DNA from: Streptosporangium sp. NBC_01756
GTDB lineage: Bacteria; Actinomycetota; Actinomycetes; Streptosporangiales; Streptosporangiaceae
Direction: 5' to 3'
Length of the DNA: 64,000 bases
NCBI RefSeq assembly: GCF_035917975.1
Contig: NZ_CP109130.1
Location: 6,572,001-6,636,000 of the forward strand
The notes beneath the pieces were generated by a model. The model did not search any database. It saw only the letters and a program-made list of their open reading frames with translations, and was not told where the DNA came from. Shown one piece after another: positions 25,023 to 33,236 of the stretch; within the stretch, counting starts at the first letter, position 1; each line of letters starts with the position of its first letter. A program made the translations under genes and the position numbers.

Positions 25023-26215
25023 AACTCGCCATCGACGGGGGAACCCCCGTCCGCTCCGCGCCCTGGCCGTCCTGGCCGCCTCCGCTCTCTCCCGCGCAGC
25101 GCGAGCTGGTCGGCGAAGTGCTGGAGAGCGGAAACTGGGGAGCCACCCAGGGATCCCGCTGCGCCGAGCTTGCGGCGGCGTTCGCGGCCCGGTCCGCCGT
25201 GTCGTACGGCACGGCGGTCGGGAACGCCACCCTGGGGCTGTTCGCCGCGCTGCGCGGTCTCGGCGTGGGGCCGGGGGACGAGGTGATCGTCCCGGCGTAC
25301 ACCTTCGTGGCCTCGGCCACCTCGGTACTGCTGACCGGGGCGACCCCGGTGATCGTCGACGTCGACCCGGTGGACCTGCACCTGTCCGTGCCGGCCGTCG
25401 AGGCGGCGATCACCCCGAGGACGGCCGCGATCATGCCGGTCCACCTCGCGGGCAGCCCGGCGGACATGGACGGCCTGACCGCGTCGGCCGTACGGCACGG
25501 CCTGGCGGTCGTGGAGGACAGCGCACAGGCGCACGGCGCCGCCTACCGGGGCCGCCCGGTCGGCGGCCTGGGTGACGCGGGGGTGTTCAGCTTCCAGTCG
25601 AGCAAGGCCATGACCGCGGGAGAGGGGGGCATGATCGTCTGCCGGGACGAGGACGTCCACTCCCGCATCTGGTCGGTGTGCAACCTCGGGCGGCGGATCG
25701 GCGGTCAGTGGTACGGCCATCCCGAGGTCGGCTGGAACCTGCGGCTGACCGAGATCCAGGCGGCCCTGCTGCTGCCCTGGCTGGACCGGCTGGAAGAGGA
25801 GATCGCGCGGCGGAACGCGTTCTGCGTGGCGGTGGAGCGCGAGCTCGCCCGCCTTCCGGTGCTCCCGGCGGCCGGGTCCGGAGACGGCGGGCCTCCGGTG
25901 ACCGTGGTGCCGCAGCCGCCCGGGACCACCCTGGACTCCCGGCATCTGCTCATGCTGCGGGTGAACGCCCCCGTCGACCGGGAGTTCCTGCTGGCCGCGA
26001 TGGCGGCCGAGGGGGTGCCGCTGGAGGGCGGCTATCCGCCGCTCGGCACGATGGCGGCCCTGACGGACGCGGGCGCCCGGGTCGAGCCCTGCCCGTCGGC
26101 CGAGGCCGCCTCGCGGACGGTGGTCTGGCTGCGCCAGTCGATGCTGATGGACGATCCGGCCGGCGCCTCCGACGTCGCCGAGGCGCTGGCCAGGGTGCTG
26201 GCCCGCCGGGGCTGA
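25019..26215 (+). CDS. DegT/DnrJ/EryC1/StrS-family PLP aminotransferase
   Basis: 398 residues. It transfers an amino group to a keto-sugar or keto-cyclitol through PLP. It starts with MKLAIDGGTPVR, typical of the family. It contains PGDEVIVPAYTFVASATSV (residues about 85-105), the Asp-x-x-Gln-type cofactor region VVEDSAQAHGA, and the PLP Lys in FQSSKAMTAGEGG near residue 200. The C-terminus carries WNLRLTEIQAALLLPWLDRL. It is coupled to the amidohydrolase by an ATGA overlap. With the Gfo/Idh dehydrogenase it makes a plausible oxidise-then-aminate pair. Product unknown. Confidence 0.92.
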   Translation: MKLAIDGGTPVRSAPWPSWPPPLSPAQRELVGEVLESGNWGATQGSRCAELAAAFAARSAVSYGTAVGNATLGLFAALRGLGVGPGDEVIVPAYTFVASATSVLLTGATPVIVDVDPVDLHLSVPAVEAAITPRTAAIMPVHLAGSPADMDGLTASAVRHGLAVVEDSAQAHGAAYRGRPVGGLGDAGVFSFQSSKAMTAGEGGMIVCRDEDVHSRIWSVCNLGRRIGGQWYGHPEVGWNLRLTEIQAALLLPWLDRLEEEIARRNAFCVAVERELARLPVLPAAGSGDGGPPVTVVPQPPGTTLDSRHLLMLRVNAPVDREFLLAAMAAEGVPLEGGYPPLGTMAALTDAGARVEPCPSAEAASRTVVWLRQSMLMDDPAGASDVAEALARVLARRG

Positions 26216-26326
26216 CGGCGGATCCGGGTGGGGCCTCGGCCGATCGGTCGCGGACCCGTGTCGGCAGGGGCGTTGCGGAGAAGATGTAGAACATGATTCG
26301 GTAGGAGGCGGGCAAGGAGGCGGGAA

Positions 26327-27100
26327 ATGCTGGATCTGGTGCTGTCGTCTGTCGACCGGGGCGTGCTGACGCTGACGTTCAACCGCCCGGACCGGCTCAA
26401 CGCGTGGACCGACGCGATGGGGCGGCGCTACTTCGACCTGCTGGCCGAGGCCGAGAAGGACCCCGGGGTCCGGGTGATCGTGGTGACCGGAGCGGGGCGG
26501 GGCTTCTGTGCCGGCGCCGACTTCCAGACCCTCGACGCCATCCGGGACGGTTCCTACGAGAGAGAGCCGGACAGGCGGCCCCCCACCTTCCCGACCACGA
26601 TCGGCAAGCCGGTCCTCGCGGCCGTCAACGGCGCCTGCGCCGGGCTCGGCATGGTCCACGCCCTGGTCTGCGACCTGGTCTTCACCGCCGACGAGGCCAA
26701 GTGGACCACCGCCTTCGCCCGCCGCGGCCTGATCGCCGAATACGGTCTGTCGTGGATCCTGCCCCGGCTCGCCGGTCAGGTGCGGGCCATGGACCTGTTG
26801 CTGTCCGGCCGCACGTTCACCGGTGCGGAGGCCTACGAGCTCGGCCTGGTCAACCGGTCGGTGCCCGGCGAGCACCTGCTGGCGGAGGTCCGGGCGTACG
26901 CCCGCGAGCTGGTCGCGCACAGCTCCCCGGCGTCGATGGCCGTGATCAAGCGTCAGGTCTGGGGCGACGGGAGCCGGACCATGGAGGCGGCGGAGACCGC
27001 CGCCGTGCGCCTGATGGCCGAGTCGTTCGGCCGCCCGGACTTCGCCGAGGGGGTGGCCAGCTTCGTCGAACGCCGCGCCCCCGACTTTCCGCCGCTGTAG
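26327..27100 (+). CDS. Enoyl-CoA hydratase/isomerase (crotonase) family protein
   Basis: 257 residues. Crotonase fold acting on acyl-CoA thioesters. Oxyanion-hole segments are TGAGRGFCAGADF (about 58-70) and VNGACAGLGM (about 98-107). LIAEYGLSWILPRLAG contains the Glu expected at the catalytic position, and LVNRSVP is the family's closing motif. The C-terminal FAEGVASFVERRAPDF is standard. It lies on the same strand 111 bp after the DegT operon, but with its own ribosome-binding site (AAGGAGGCGGG). Specific CoA substrate unknown. Confidence 0.9.
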   Translation: MLDLVLSSVDRGVLTLTFNRPDRLNAWTDAMGRRYFDLLAEAEKDPGVRVIVVTGAGRGFCAGADFQTLDAIRDGSYEREPDRRPPTFPTTIGKPVLAAVNGACAGLGMVHALVCDLVFTADEAKWTTAFARRGLIAEYGLSWILPRLAGQVRAMDLLLSGRTFTGAEAYELGLVNRSVPGEHLLAEVRAYARELVAHSSPASMAVIKRQVWGDGSRTMEAAETAAVRLMAESFGRPDFAEGVASFVERRAPDFPPL

Positions 27101-27115
27101 GCGTCTGCGCGGCTC

Positions 27116-27616
27116 TCAGGTCACCTGGGAGAGCCAGTGGGGGGCGGCTCCGAAGGGGGCGGAACCCGCGGTGACGGCCTTCATGAGCCGGTCGGCCGTG
27201 GTGCGGGCGTTCTCGATGACGTCGGGGGGATAGGCGTAGCGGACCTGGTGCTCGGCGAACTCGTCCTCGTCGTCCAGGATGATCCGGCCGTCCCGCATGC
27301 GGATCACGTCGAGGTCGAGGTCGACCATGGTCACCTGGCCGTCGCTCCACTGGGGCACCGTCGCGATGTCGCAGTAGATCTCGGTCTTGTTCGGTGCGGC
27401 GTTGAAGTTGGCCGTCCACCAGGCGTCGCGGGGGAGGAGCAGCACGAACGCGTGCTGCCAGGTGATCGGGGGTTCGGTGCCCTTGCTGCCGGTGGTCCCC
27501 GCGGGGCAGCCCGTCCAGACGCCGTGCTCGTCCTCGCCGAGCAGTCGGGCCCGGTGGTTCCAGTGCAGCGAGCCGTCGTATTTCCGATAGATCACATTCA
27601 CCATTTCATGCGACAT
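27116..27616 (-). CDS. DUF402 / FomD-like nucleoside-diphosphatase family protein
   Basis: 166 residues. It begins MSHEMVNVIYRKYDGSLHWNH, with a second possible start at Met5. It contains the DUF402 core: WWTANFNAAPNKTEIYCDIATVPQW followed by VTMVDLDLDVIRMRDGRIILDDEDEFAEHQVRYAYP. The two Asp/Glu clusters are the metal ligands known from Ntdp/FomD relatives, which hydrolyse nucleoside di/triphosphates or CMP-phosphonates. It is divergent from the SAM-IV-controlled operon and convergent with the crotonase. Substrate here is unknown. Confidence 0.87.
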   Translation of the reverse strand: MSHEMVNVIYRKYDGSLHWNHRARLLGEDEHGVWTGCPAGTTGSKGTEPPITWQHAFVLLLPRDAWWTANFNAAPNKTEIYCDIATVPQWSDGQVTMVDLDLDVIRMRDGRIILDDEDEFAEHQVRYAYPPDVIENARTTADRLMKAVTAGSAPFGAAPHWLSQVT

Positions 27617-27632
27617 CCCCCGACAATAAGGC

Positions 27633-27661
27633 TTGACAGAGATCTATGCATTTCCTACCTT
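27633..27661 (+). promoter_or_regulatory. Sigma-70-type promoter of the riboswitch operon
   Basis: TTGACA (27633-27638), 17-bp spacer, TACCTT (27656-27661), in A/T-rich DNA. Transcription should start near 27668, just before the aptamer. Confidence 0.7.
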
Positions 27662-27673
27662 CTAACTAGGTTA

Positions 27674-27805
27674 AGAGTGTCAGTGCAGAGCCCCGGCTCA
27701 CTGACCGGCAACCCTCGCGCCGCGGCGGGGTGCCCCCGGGGAAGACCGGGCGGCACGGTGGGCGTGCCGCAAGCGCGGACCCCTCAACGGGTCACCGAGG
27801 CATGC
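27674..27805 (+). ncRNA. SAM-IV-type S-adenosylmethionine riboswitch
   Basis: The leader shows a closing helix with GTCAGTG (27678) and CACTGAC (27709). Between and after them are the conserved core blocks GAGCCCCGG, CCGGCAACCCTC and GGGGTGCC. Additional hairpins (CCCGGGGAAGACCGGG; GGCACGGTGGGCGTGCC) are followed by GCAAGCGCGGA, the segment that distinguishes actinobacterial SAM-IV from SAM-I. The switch lies between a good promoter and the GST-like gene whose ATG is at 27819. It should reduce expression when SAM is abundant. Exact boundaries approximate; no covariance search was run. Confidence 0.82.
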
Positions 27806-27818
27806 CTGGGAGCAGCAC

Positions 27819-28763
27819 ATGTCCGAGATCACACTTACCTATGCCGGTCCCGTGGACTTCGACACCTACGGCCGTTACCGGCCGGGTGGCCGGCCCGGCC
27901 CGCGCTACCCCTTCCAGGGGCGGATCACCGTGGACGGCACCGGCGAGTTCCCCGCCGAACCCGGGCGCTACCACCTCTACGTCGCGGCGGTCTGTCCCTA
28001 CGCGCAGCGCGCGGCGATCGTGCGATCCCTCAAAGGGCTGCAGGACGTGGTCTCGCTGTCCTATGTGGACGACGAGCGCGACGGTCGCGGCTGGGCGTTC
28101 CGGGAGCGGCGCGGAGCCGACCCGGTGAACGGGTTCGCCACGCTCCGCGAGGCCTACGAGGCGACCGAGCCGGGGTTCGACGGGCATGTCTCGGTGCCGA
28201 CGCTCTGGGACAGGACGTCCGGACGGATCGTCAGCAACAACTTCCCCGACATCACGATCGACCTGGGCACCCGGTTCGGCGGTGACCCGGACGTCGACCT
28301 CTACCCCGAAGAGCTCCGCCCGGAGATCGACGCGCTCAACGTCAGGATCTACGAATACGCCAACACGGCGGCGGGCCGCATCGCCTCGGCCACCACCGAG
28401 GCGGAGTACGGCGCGGCGCGACGGGCGGTGATCTCCTTCCTGGAGGAGCTCGACGCCCGGCTCGCCGACCGCAGGTTCCTGTTCGGCTCGGGGATCACCG
28501 AGGCGGACGTGCGGCTCTGGCCGACGCTGCTCCGCTTCGACCTGAGCGACAATCCGGCGGCCGGGATCAGCGAGCGCCCGCTGACCGCCTTCCCCAACCT
28601 CTGGGCCTACGCCAGGGACCTCTACCGGCACCCCGCCTTCCGCGAGAACACCGACTTCACCGCCATCACGGCCCCCGCCGCCGCGGAGACCGCCTCCTGG
28701 CGGATCCGGGTGGCCCCGCTCCACGCTGACTGGGACGAGCCGCACCGCAGAGCCGCCGTATGA
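27819..28763 (+). CDS. Glutathionyl-hydroquinone-reductase-like (Xi-class GST) protein
   Basis: 314 residues, first gene of the SAM-IV operon. Thioredoxin-fold domain with active-site Cys in AAVCPYAQRAAIV near residue 55 (family: CPWA), and the Xi motif SNNFPDITIDL. The all-alpha C-terminal domain contains LFGSGITEADVRLWPTLLRFD. Xi-class enzymes reduce glutathionyl-hydroquinones, releasing glutathione. Actinomycetes normally use mycothiol, so the physiological thiol may be mycothiol or an imported thiol conjugate. The riboswitch context points to sulfur recovery. That last step is inference. Confidence 0.88.
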   Translation: MSEITLTYAGPVDFDTYGRYRPGGRPGPRYPFQGRITVDGTGEFPAEPGRYHLYVAAVCPYAQRAAIVRSLKGLQDVVSLSYVDDERDGRGWAFRERRGADPVNGFATLREAYEATEPGFDGHVSVPTLWDRTSGRIVSNNFPDITIDLGTRFGGDPDVDLYPEELRPEIDALNVRIYEYANTAAGRIASATTEAEYGAARRAVISFLEELDARLADRRFLFGSGITEADVRLWPTLLRFDLSDNPAAGISERPLTAFPNLWAYARDLYRHPAFRENTDFTAITAPAAAETASWRIRVAPLHADWDEPHRRAAV

Positions 28764-28806
28764 AGCCGCCGGAGAGAACCCCCGCGTCACCGGGCGGGGG
28801 GACCGC

Positions 28807-30561
28807 ATGAGCGCCGCCATCGCCGTCGTCGGCGCCGGACCGACGGGCACCTGCCTGGTGGAGCGGATCTGCGCCAACGCCGCCGACCTGCTCGACTGGC
28901 CGTCGCTGGACATCCACGTCATCGACCCCTACCCGCCGGGCGGCGGCCGGGTCTGGCGTGCCGAGCAGCCCGAACTGCTCTGGATGAACTCCACCGCGGC
29001 CGACGTGACGCTGTTCACCGACGAGTCGGTCCAGTGCCGGGGCCCGATCCGCCCCGGCCCCTCGCTGGCCGAGTGGCTCGGCGGCGACCCCGGCAGGTTC
29101 GCCTCCCGGCCGGTCCAGAACGACTACCTGTCGCACGTCTTCCAGCGTGCGGTCACCACCGCCCCCCGCGGCGTCCGCGTCCACGTCCACGCCACCCGCG
29201 CGCTGGACCTCACCGACATCCCCGGTGGGCAGGCGGTGACGCTGGAGAACGGCCGGACGCTCGAAGTGGACGCGGTGATCCTCGCCCAGGGGAACGGCGA
29301 CGTGATCCCGACCGGGCAGGAGCGGGAGCTGGCGGGCGTGGCCGGTCGCGACGGGCTGCTCTACCTGCCCACCGGCTACACCGCCGACCTCGACCTGGAT
29401 CAGGTGCCCGCCGGCAAACCGGTGATCGTGCGGGGCATGGGGCTGGCCTCCGTCGACCTGATGGTGCTGCTCACCTCGGGACGCGGCGGCCGCTTCGTCC
29501 GCGAGTACGACGGGGAACTGGTCTACCTGCCCAGCGGCCGGGAGCCGCTGCTGCAGATGGGGTCGCGCCGCGGCGTGCCGTACCACGCGAAGACCGGATA
29601 CCCGTTCCGGGGCGCCCGCCCGCCGGTGCCGCGCTTCCTCACCGCGGCGGCGCTGGGCGAGGGGCCGTGGACCTTCCGCCGGGACGTGTGGCCGCTGGTC
29701 GCCAAGGAACTGGGGTTCGCGTACTACCACGAGCTCATCACCGCCCATCCGAGCCGGTCCCGGGTGAGCTGGGCGGAGTTCGAGGAGGCGTACGCGGCAG
29801 AGGAGTGGCGCAGCGCCGGGATGCGGGCACTGATCCGCAGGGCCGTACCCCGGTACCTGGACCGGCTGGACTTCGATCGGCTGGACCGCCCGCTGGAGCG
29901 CATGCGGTTCGGCGACTCGGCGGGACTGCGCAGATGGATGAACGGCTACCTGGGCGCCGACCTGGAACGGCGCTCCGACCCGGCGCACAGCGCCGACCAC
30001 GCCATGATCCTCGGGCTGCTGTCCGTCTACGGCGTCCTCGCCGAGCTGGGTGTCTCCGACCCGTGGTTCCACGGCTTCTTCAGTTACCTCGCCAGCGGCC
30101 CGCCCGGTCCCCGGCTGGAGGAACTGCGGGCGCTCGCCGCGGCGGGCGTGGTCACCTTCCTCGGCGCCGACCTGAGGGTCGAGCACCGTGACCGGAGCTG
30201 GTGGGCCCACAGCCCCACCGTCCCCGGCGGGGTGGCGGCCAGGACCCTGATCGAGGCCCGGCTGCCCGCACCCAGCGTGAGCCGGGCCACCGATCCGCTG
30301 ATCTCCGCACTCCGTGACCGGGGCGAGGCCGGCGAGGACTCCGGGCTGCTGAAGGTCCGGCCCGCCGACCGGCGTGTGCTGGACCGGTCTGACGCCCCCC
30401 ACCCCCGCAGATTCGCCTTCGGCCCATGGGTCGCCGGTGGCCGGGCCACCGGCGGATTCGCCCGGCCCGGGCTCAACGCCCCGCTTTTCCGGCACGCCGA
30501 CGCGCTCGCCCGACTCGTGCTGTCCGAGGCCGTCACCACCCAGATCAGACATGTCGCCTGA
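28807..30561 (+). CDS. Large FAD/NAD(P)-binding protein (HI0933/COG4529-like)
   Basis: 584 residues. The N-terminal dinucleotide-binding motif is AIAVVGAGPTGTCLVERI. It is followed by IDPYPPGGGRVWRAEQPELLWMNS, the signature of the FAD-NAD(P)-binding family of unknown function that often accompanies amino-acid or siderophore genes. A second nucleotide-binding region is KPVIVRGMGLASVDLMVLL. The C-terminal half is long and uncharacterised, ending FARPGLNAPLFRHADALARL. No signal peptide. It sits between the GST-like gene and the ABC importer in the riboswitch operon, so it may be an oxygenase or reductase acting on the imported substrate. Confidence 0.85.
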   Translation: MSAAIAVVGAGPTGTCLVERICANAADLLDWPSLDIHVIDPYPPGGGRVWRAEQPELLWMNSTAADVTLFTDESVQCRGPIRPGPSLAEWLGGDPGRFASRPVQNDYLSHVFQRAVTTAPRGVRVHVHATRALDLTDIPGGQAVTLENGRTLEVDAVILAQGNGDVIPTGQERELAGVAGRDGLLYLPTGYTADLDLDQVPAGKPVIVRGMGLASVDLMVLLTSGRGGRFVREYDGELVYLPSGREPLLQMGSRRGVPYHAKTGYPFRGARPPVPRFLTAAALGEGPWTFRRDVWPLVAKELGFAYYHELITAHPSRSRVSWAEFEEAYAAEEWRSAGMRALIRRAVPRYLDRLDFDRLDRPLERMRFGDSAGLRRWMNGYLGADLERRSDPAHSADHAMILGLLSVYGVLAELGVSDPWFHGFFSYLASGPPGPRLEELRALAAAGVVTFLGADLRVEHRDRSWWAHSPTVPGGVAARTLIEARLPAPSVSRATDPLISALRDRGEAGEDSGLLKVRPADRRVLDRSDAPHPRRFAFGPWVAGGRATGGFARPGLNAPLFRHADALARLVLSEAVTTQIRHVA

Positions 30562-30631
30562 GCCGTTCGAGCCGTTCGAGCCGTTCGAGCCGTTCGAGCC
30601 GTCCGAGCCGTCCGAGTCGTCCGAGTCGTTG
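30560..30631 (+). repeat. Eight tandem 9-bp repeats in the intergenic space
   Basis: GAGCCGTTC occurs four times perfectly from 30560, then GAGCCGTCC twice, GAGTCGTCC and GAGTCGTTG. The array begins within the stop of the FAD gene and ends next to the GAGGAG ribosome-binding site of the lipoprotein gene. The 9-bp period makes it readable in-frame as Glu-Pro-Phe repeats. Confidence 0.92.
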
Positions 30632-30642
30632 AGGAGAAGAGC

Positions 30643-32268
30643 GTGAAGGTGAGATGGGGTGTCCTGACCCTGGCCGGGGTGCTGGTGGCCACGGCCTGCG
30701 GAGCCGAGGCGCAGTCCCCGACGGCCGCGGCCGGCGGCGGTGACGGCGGGTCGCTGACCTGGGCGGTGGAGACGCAGCCCACCACGTTCAACCCCCAGCA
30801 GTGGGGCCAGAACAAGGCCCGCCTGCTGGTGCACAACCAGTTCGACTCGTTGATCGCCCGCGGCGGCGACGGCGGGTTCCTGCCATGGCTGGCCACGTCC
30901 TGGAAGGTCTCCAAGGACGGCCTGACCTACACCTTCCAGCTCCGCGCCGACGTCACCTTCCACGACGGGGAGAAGTTCGACGCGGCGTCGGTGAAGGCCA
31001 ACCTCGACCAGTTCCTCGTGCCGGGCTACAACGCGGCGGTGGCCGCCATCCAGCTCCGCAACCTCGGAAAGACCGAGGTGACCGGCACGCACACCCTCAA
31101 GGTCACGCTGAAGGCGCCGGACGGGCTGTTCCTGGACTTCCTGTCCTCGCCCTACGCCGGTCAGGTCTCCCCGAAGTCGCTGAAGAACGCCAAGGACCTC
31201 AAGGCCGGCGGCGTCGACGTCGTCGGCACCGGGCCGTTCATCCTCGACCGGTTCACACCCGGCCAGGAGGTCCACTACAAGCGCAACCCGAACTACAACT
31301 GGCCGCCCGCCGGATCGGCCCACCAGGGCCCGGCGTACCTGTCGGAGGTGACCTACCGCTTCCTGCCCGAGGCGGCGGTCCGGGTCGGCGCGCTCACCTC
31401 GGGCCAGGTCCAGGTGATCGAGGGCGTGCCGGCCACCGAGATCGGCCTCATCAAGGCCGACTCCCGGTTGAGGTTCGAGACCAGCCTCAACTCCGGCAGC
31501 GCCTTCTCCTACTACTTCAACGTCTCCCACCCCCCGTTCGACGACAAGCGGATCCGCCAGGCGTTCCGGGACGCCGTCGACGTCGACACCGTGCTCGACT
31601 CGGTCTACCAGGGCACCGCCAAGCGGGCCTGGAGCATCATCGGACAGGGCAGTCCGCAATTCTACGACGCCTCACTGGAGAACACCTTCGGCGACGACCC
31701 GGCGCGGGCCAACAAGCTGCTCGACGAGGCCGGCTGGGACAAGCGCGACGCCGAGGGCTTCCGGGTCAAGGACGGCAAGCGGCTGACCGTGCGGACCGTG
31801 GCCTCGGCCCCGTTCGTCAGGGACCGCCGCGACATCCTCGCCCAGGCGATCCAGGCCGCGGTGAAACAGAGCGCCGGCATCGACTTCCAGGTCAGGCTGG
31901 TCGACCAGGGCACCGCGCTGAAGGCCTACGAGGGCAACCAGTACGAGGTCTTCGAGAACTCACGCGGCGACACCGACGCCGGGGCGGCGCTCAACTTGAT
32001 CCTGCCGAAGGGTGCCGCGATCAACCGCACCCACTACGAGAGCGCCGAGCTGGAGCGCCTCCTCGACGAGGCGTCGGCTGGCTCCGACGCCGCCGAGCGC
32101 AAAAAGCTCTACGCCAAGGTGCAGAAATTCGTCACCGACGAGGCACTGCTCCTCCCGCTCTACGTGCCGGCCGACCAGGTCGCCTACGGCTCCGGGGTCA
32201 CCGGGCTCACCTTCGAGCCGGTCTCCGGCACCCCCAACAGTGCTTACGACGTCCGGATAGGGACGTGA
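30643..32268 (+). CDS. Opp/Dpp-type ABC transporter substrate-binding lipoprotein
   Basis: 541 residues from GTG 30643. The signal peptide MKVRWGVLTLAGVLVATAC ends in a lipobox Cys, so it is membrane-anchored outside. Family 5 solute-binding pattern: SLTWAVETQPTTFNPQQW, WLATSWKVSKDGLTYTFQL, TFHDGEKFDAASVKAN, GTGPFILDRFTPGQ, RQAFRDAVDVDTVL and the C-terminal EALLLPLYVPADQ. The family binds di/oligopeptides, nickel, opines or glutathione. Riboswitch control favours a sulfur-containing ligand. It is followed without gap by two permeases and a fused ATPase. Confidence 0.92.
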   Translation: MKVRWGVLTLAGVLVATACGAEAQSPTAAAGGGDGGSLTWAVETQPTTFNPQQWGQNKARLLVHNQFDSLIARGGDGGFLPWLATSWKVSKDGLTYTFQLRADVTFHDGEKFDAASVKANLDQFLVPGYNAAVAAIQLRNLGKTEVTGTHTLKVTLKAPDGLFLDFLSSPYAGQVSPKSLKNAKDLKAGGVDVVGTGPFILDRFTPGQEVHYKRNPNYNWPPAGSAHQGPAYLSEVTYRFLPEAAVRVGALTSGQVQVIEGVPATEIGLIKADSRLRFETSLNSGSAFSYYFNVSHPPFDDKRIRQAFRDAVDVDTVLDSVYQGTAKRAWSIIGQGSPQFYDASLENTFGDDPARANKLLDEAGWDKRDAEGFRVKDGKRLTVRTVASAPFVRDRRDILAQAIQAAVKQSAGIDFQVRLVDQGTALKAYEGNQYEVFENSRGDTDAGAALNLILPKGAAINRTHYESAELERLLDEASAGSDAAERKKLYAKVQKFVTDEALLLPLYVPADQVAYGSGVTGLTFEPVSGTPNSAYDVRIGT

Positions 32269-33236
32269 GCACCCTCACACTCACCCGGCGGCGGGGGCTG
32301 GCCGCCGCCGGGTGGCTCGGCCCGGTGGCCCGGCGGCTCGGATCCGGCCTCGCCGTACTCTGGGCCGCCGCCACCGCGGCCTACGTCTCGTTGCTGCTCG
32401 TCCCCGGCGACACCGTGGACGTCCTGATCGGCGACGGCCTCGACACCCCCGAGCGGCGGGCGCAGATCGTCGCCGAATGGGGGCTGGACCGCTCGGCCCT
32501 GCACCAGTACGGCGACTACCTGGCCCGGCTGTTCCACGGCGACCTCGGCCGTTCCTACATCCTGCAGCGCGGCGTCGGCGACGTCCTGGCCTCACAGATC
32601 GGGCCGACGGTCCGGCTCGCCCTCGCCGCCGCGCTCATCGGAACCGTCCTGGCCCTGGCGCTCGCGCTGGCCACCGCCGGGCGCCGGACCTGGCTCGGTG
32701 GGCTGGCCGGTCTGTCGGAGCTGGTGGCGGTGTCCGTCCCGCCGTTCCTGATCGGGATCCTGCTGCTCGCCGTGTTCTCCTTCACTCTCGGCTGGTTCCC
32801 CGTCTCCGGCGACCAGGGGCTCGTCTCCCTGGTACTGCCCGCCGTGGCGCTGAGCCTCCCGATCTGCGGTGTGCTCGGGCAGGTGCTGCGCGAGGGTTTG
32901 GAGCGGGCGCTGGAGGAGCCGTTCGCGGTGACCGCGCGCTCGCGCGGCATCACCGAATGGCGGCTGGTCGCCCGGCACGCCCTGCGGCACGCCCTGCTCC
33001 CGGCCGTCACCCTCACCGGCTGGTTCACCGGCACCCTGCTCAGCGGCGCGATCATCGTGGAGGCGGTGTTCGGCCGTCCCGGGCTCGGCCAGGTGACCCT
33101 GGCGGCGGTGACCGGCAAGGACATGCCGGTGGTGATGGCGGTCGTGCTGCTGTCGGCCCTGGTCTACGTCACGGTCAGCACGATCGTCGACCTCACCTAC
33201 CTCGCGATCGACCCCCGTCTGAGGAGCAGCCGATGA
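32265..33236 (+). CDS. ABC transporter permease, DppB-like
   Basis: 323 residues from GTG 32265, overlapping the lipoprotein stop by 4 bp (GTGA). Six membrane segments of the binding-protein-dependent permease family. The EAA loop is ITEWRLVARHALRHALLPAV, preceded by FAVTARSRG, and the typical C-terminal EAVFGRPGLGQVTLAAV follows. The first periplasmic loop (LVPGDTVDVLIGD..TPERRAQIVAEWGLDR) is standard for DppB. It forms the channel with the next protein. Confidence 0.92.
   Translation: MSTLTLTRRRGLAAAGWLGPVARRLGSGLAVLWAAATAAYVSLLLVPGDTVDVLIGDGLDTPERRAQIVAEWGLDRSALHQYGDYLARLFHGDLGRSYILQRGVGDVLASQIGPTVRLALAAALIGTVLALALALATAGRRTWLGGLAGLSELVAVSVPPFLIGILLLAVFSFTLGWFPVSGDQGLVSLVLPAVALSLPICGVLGQVLREGLERALEEPFAVTARSRGITEWRLVARHALRHALLPAVTLTGWFTGTLLSGAIIVEAVFGRPGLGQVTLAAVTGKDMPVVMAVVLLSALVYVTVSTIVDLTYLAIDPRLRSSR

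Noticed and set aside
24833-26920. 695-residue antisense frame across the amidohydrolase, DegT and crotonase genes
   Set aside because: Spans three well-supported genes on the other strand and has no recognisable domain.
30560-30631. Glu-Pro-Phe repeat extending the FAD protein
   Set aside because: The FAD gene stops at 30559-30561 in its own frame; the repeat lies in another frame and ends at a ribosome-binding site.
28666-31659. 997-residue antisense frame over the riboswitch operon
   Set aside because: Antisense artefact of high GC; the opposite strand has clear enzymes and a lipoprotein.
30801-32264. Long upstream extension of the first permease frame, antiphase to the lipoprotein gene
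   Set aside because: Arg/Gly/Pro-rich out-of-frame sequence; the permease homology begins at GTG 32265.
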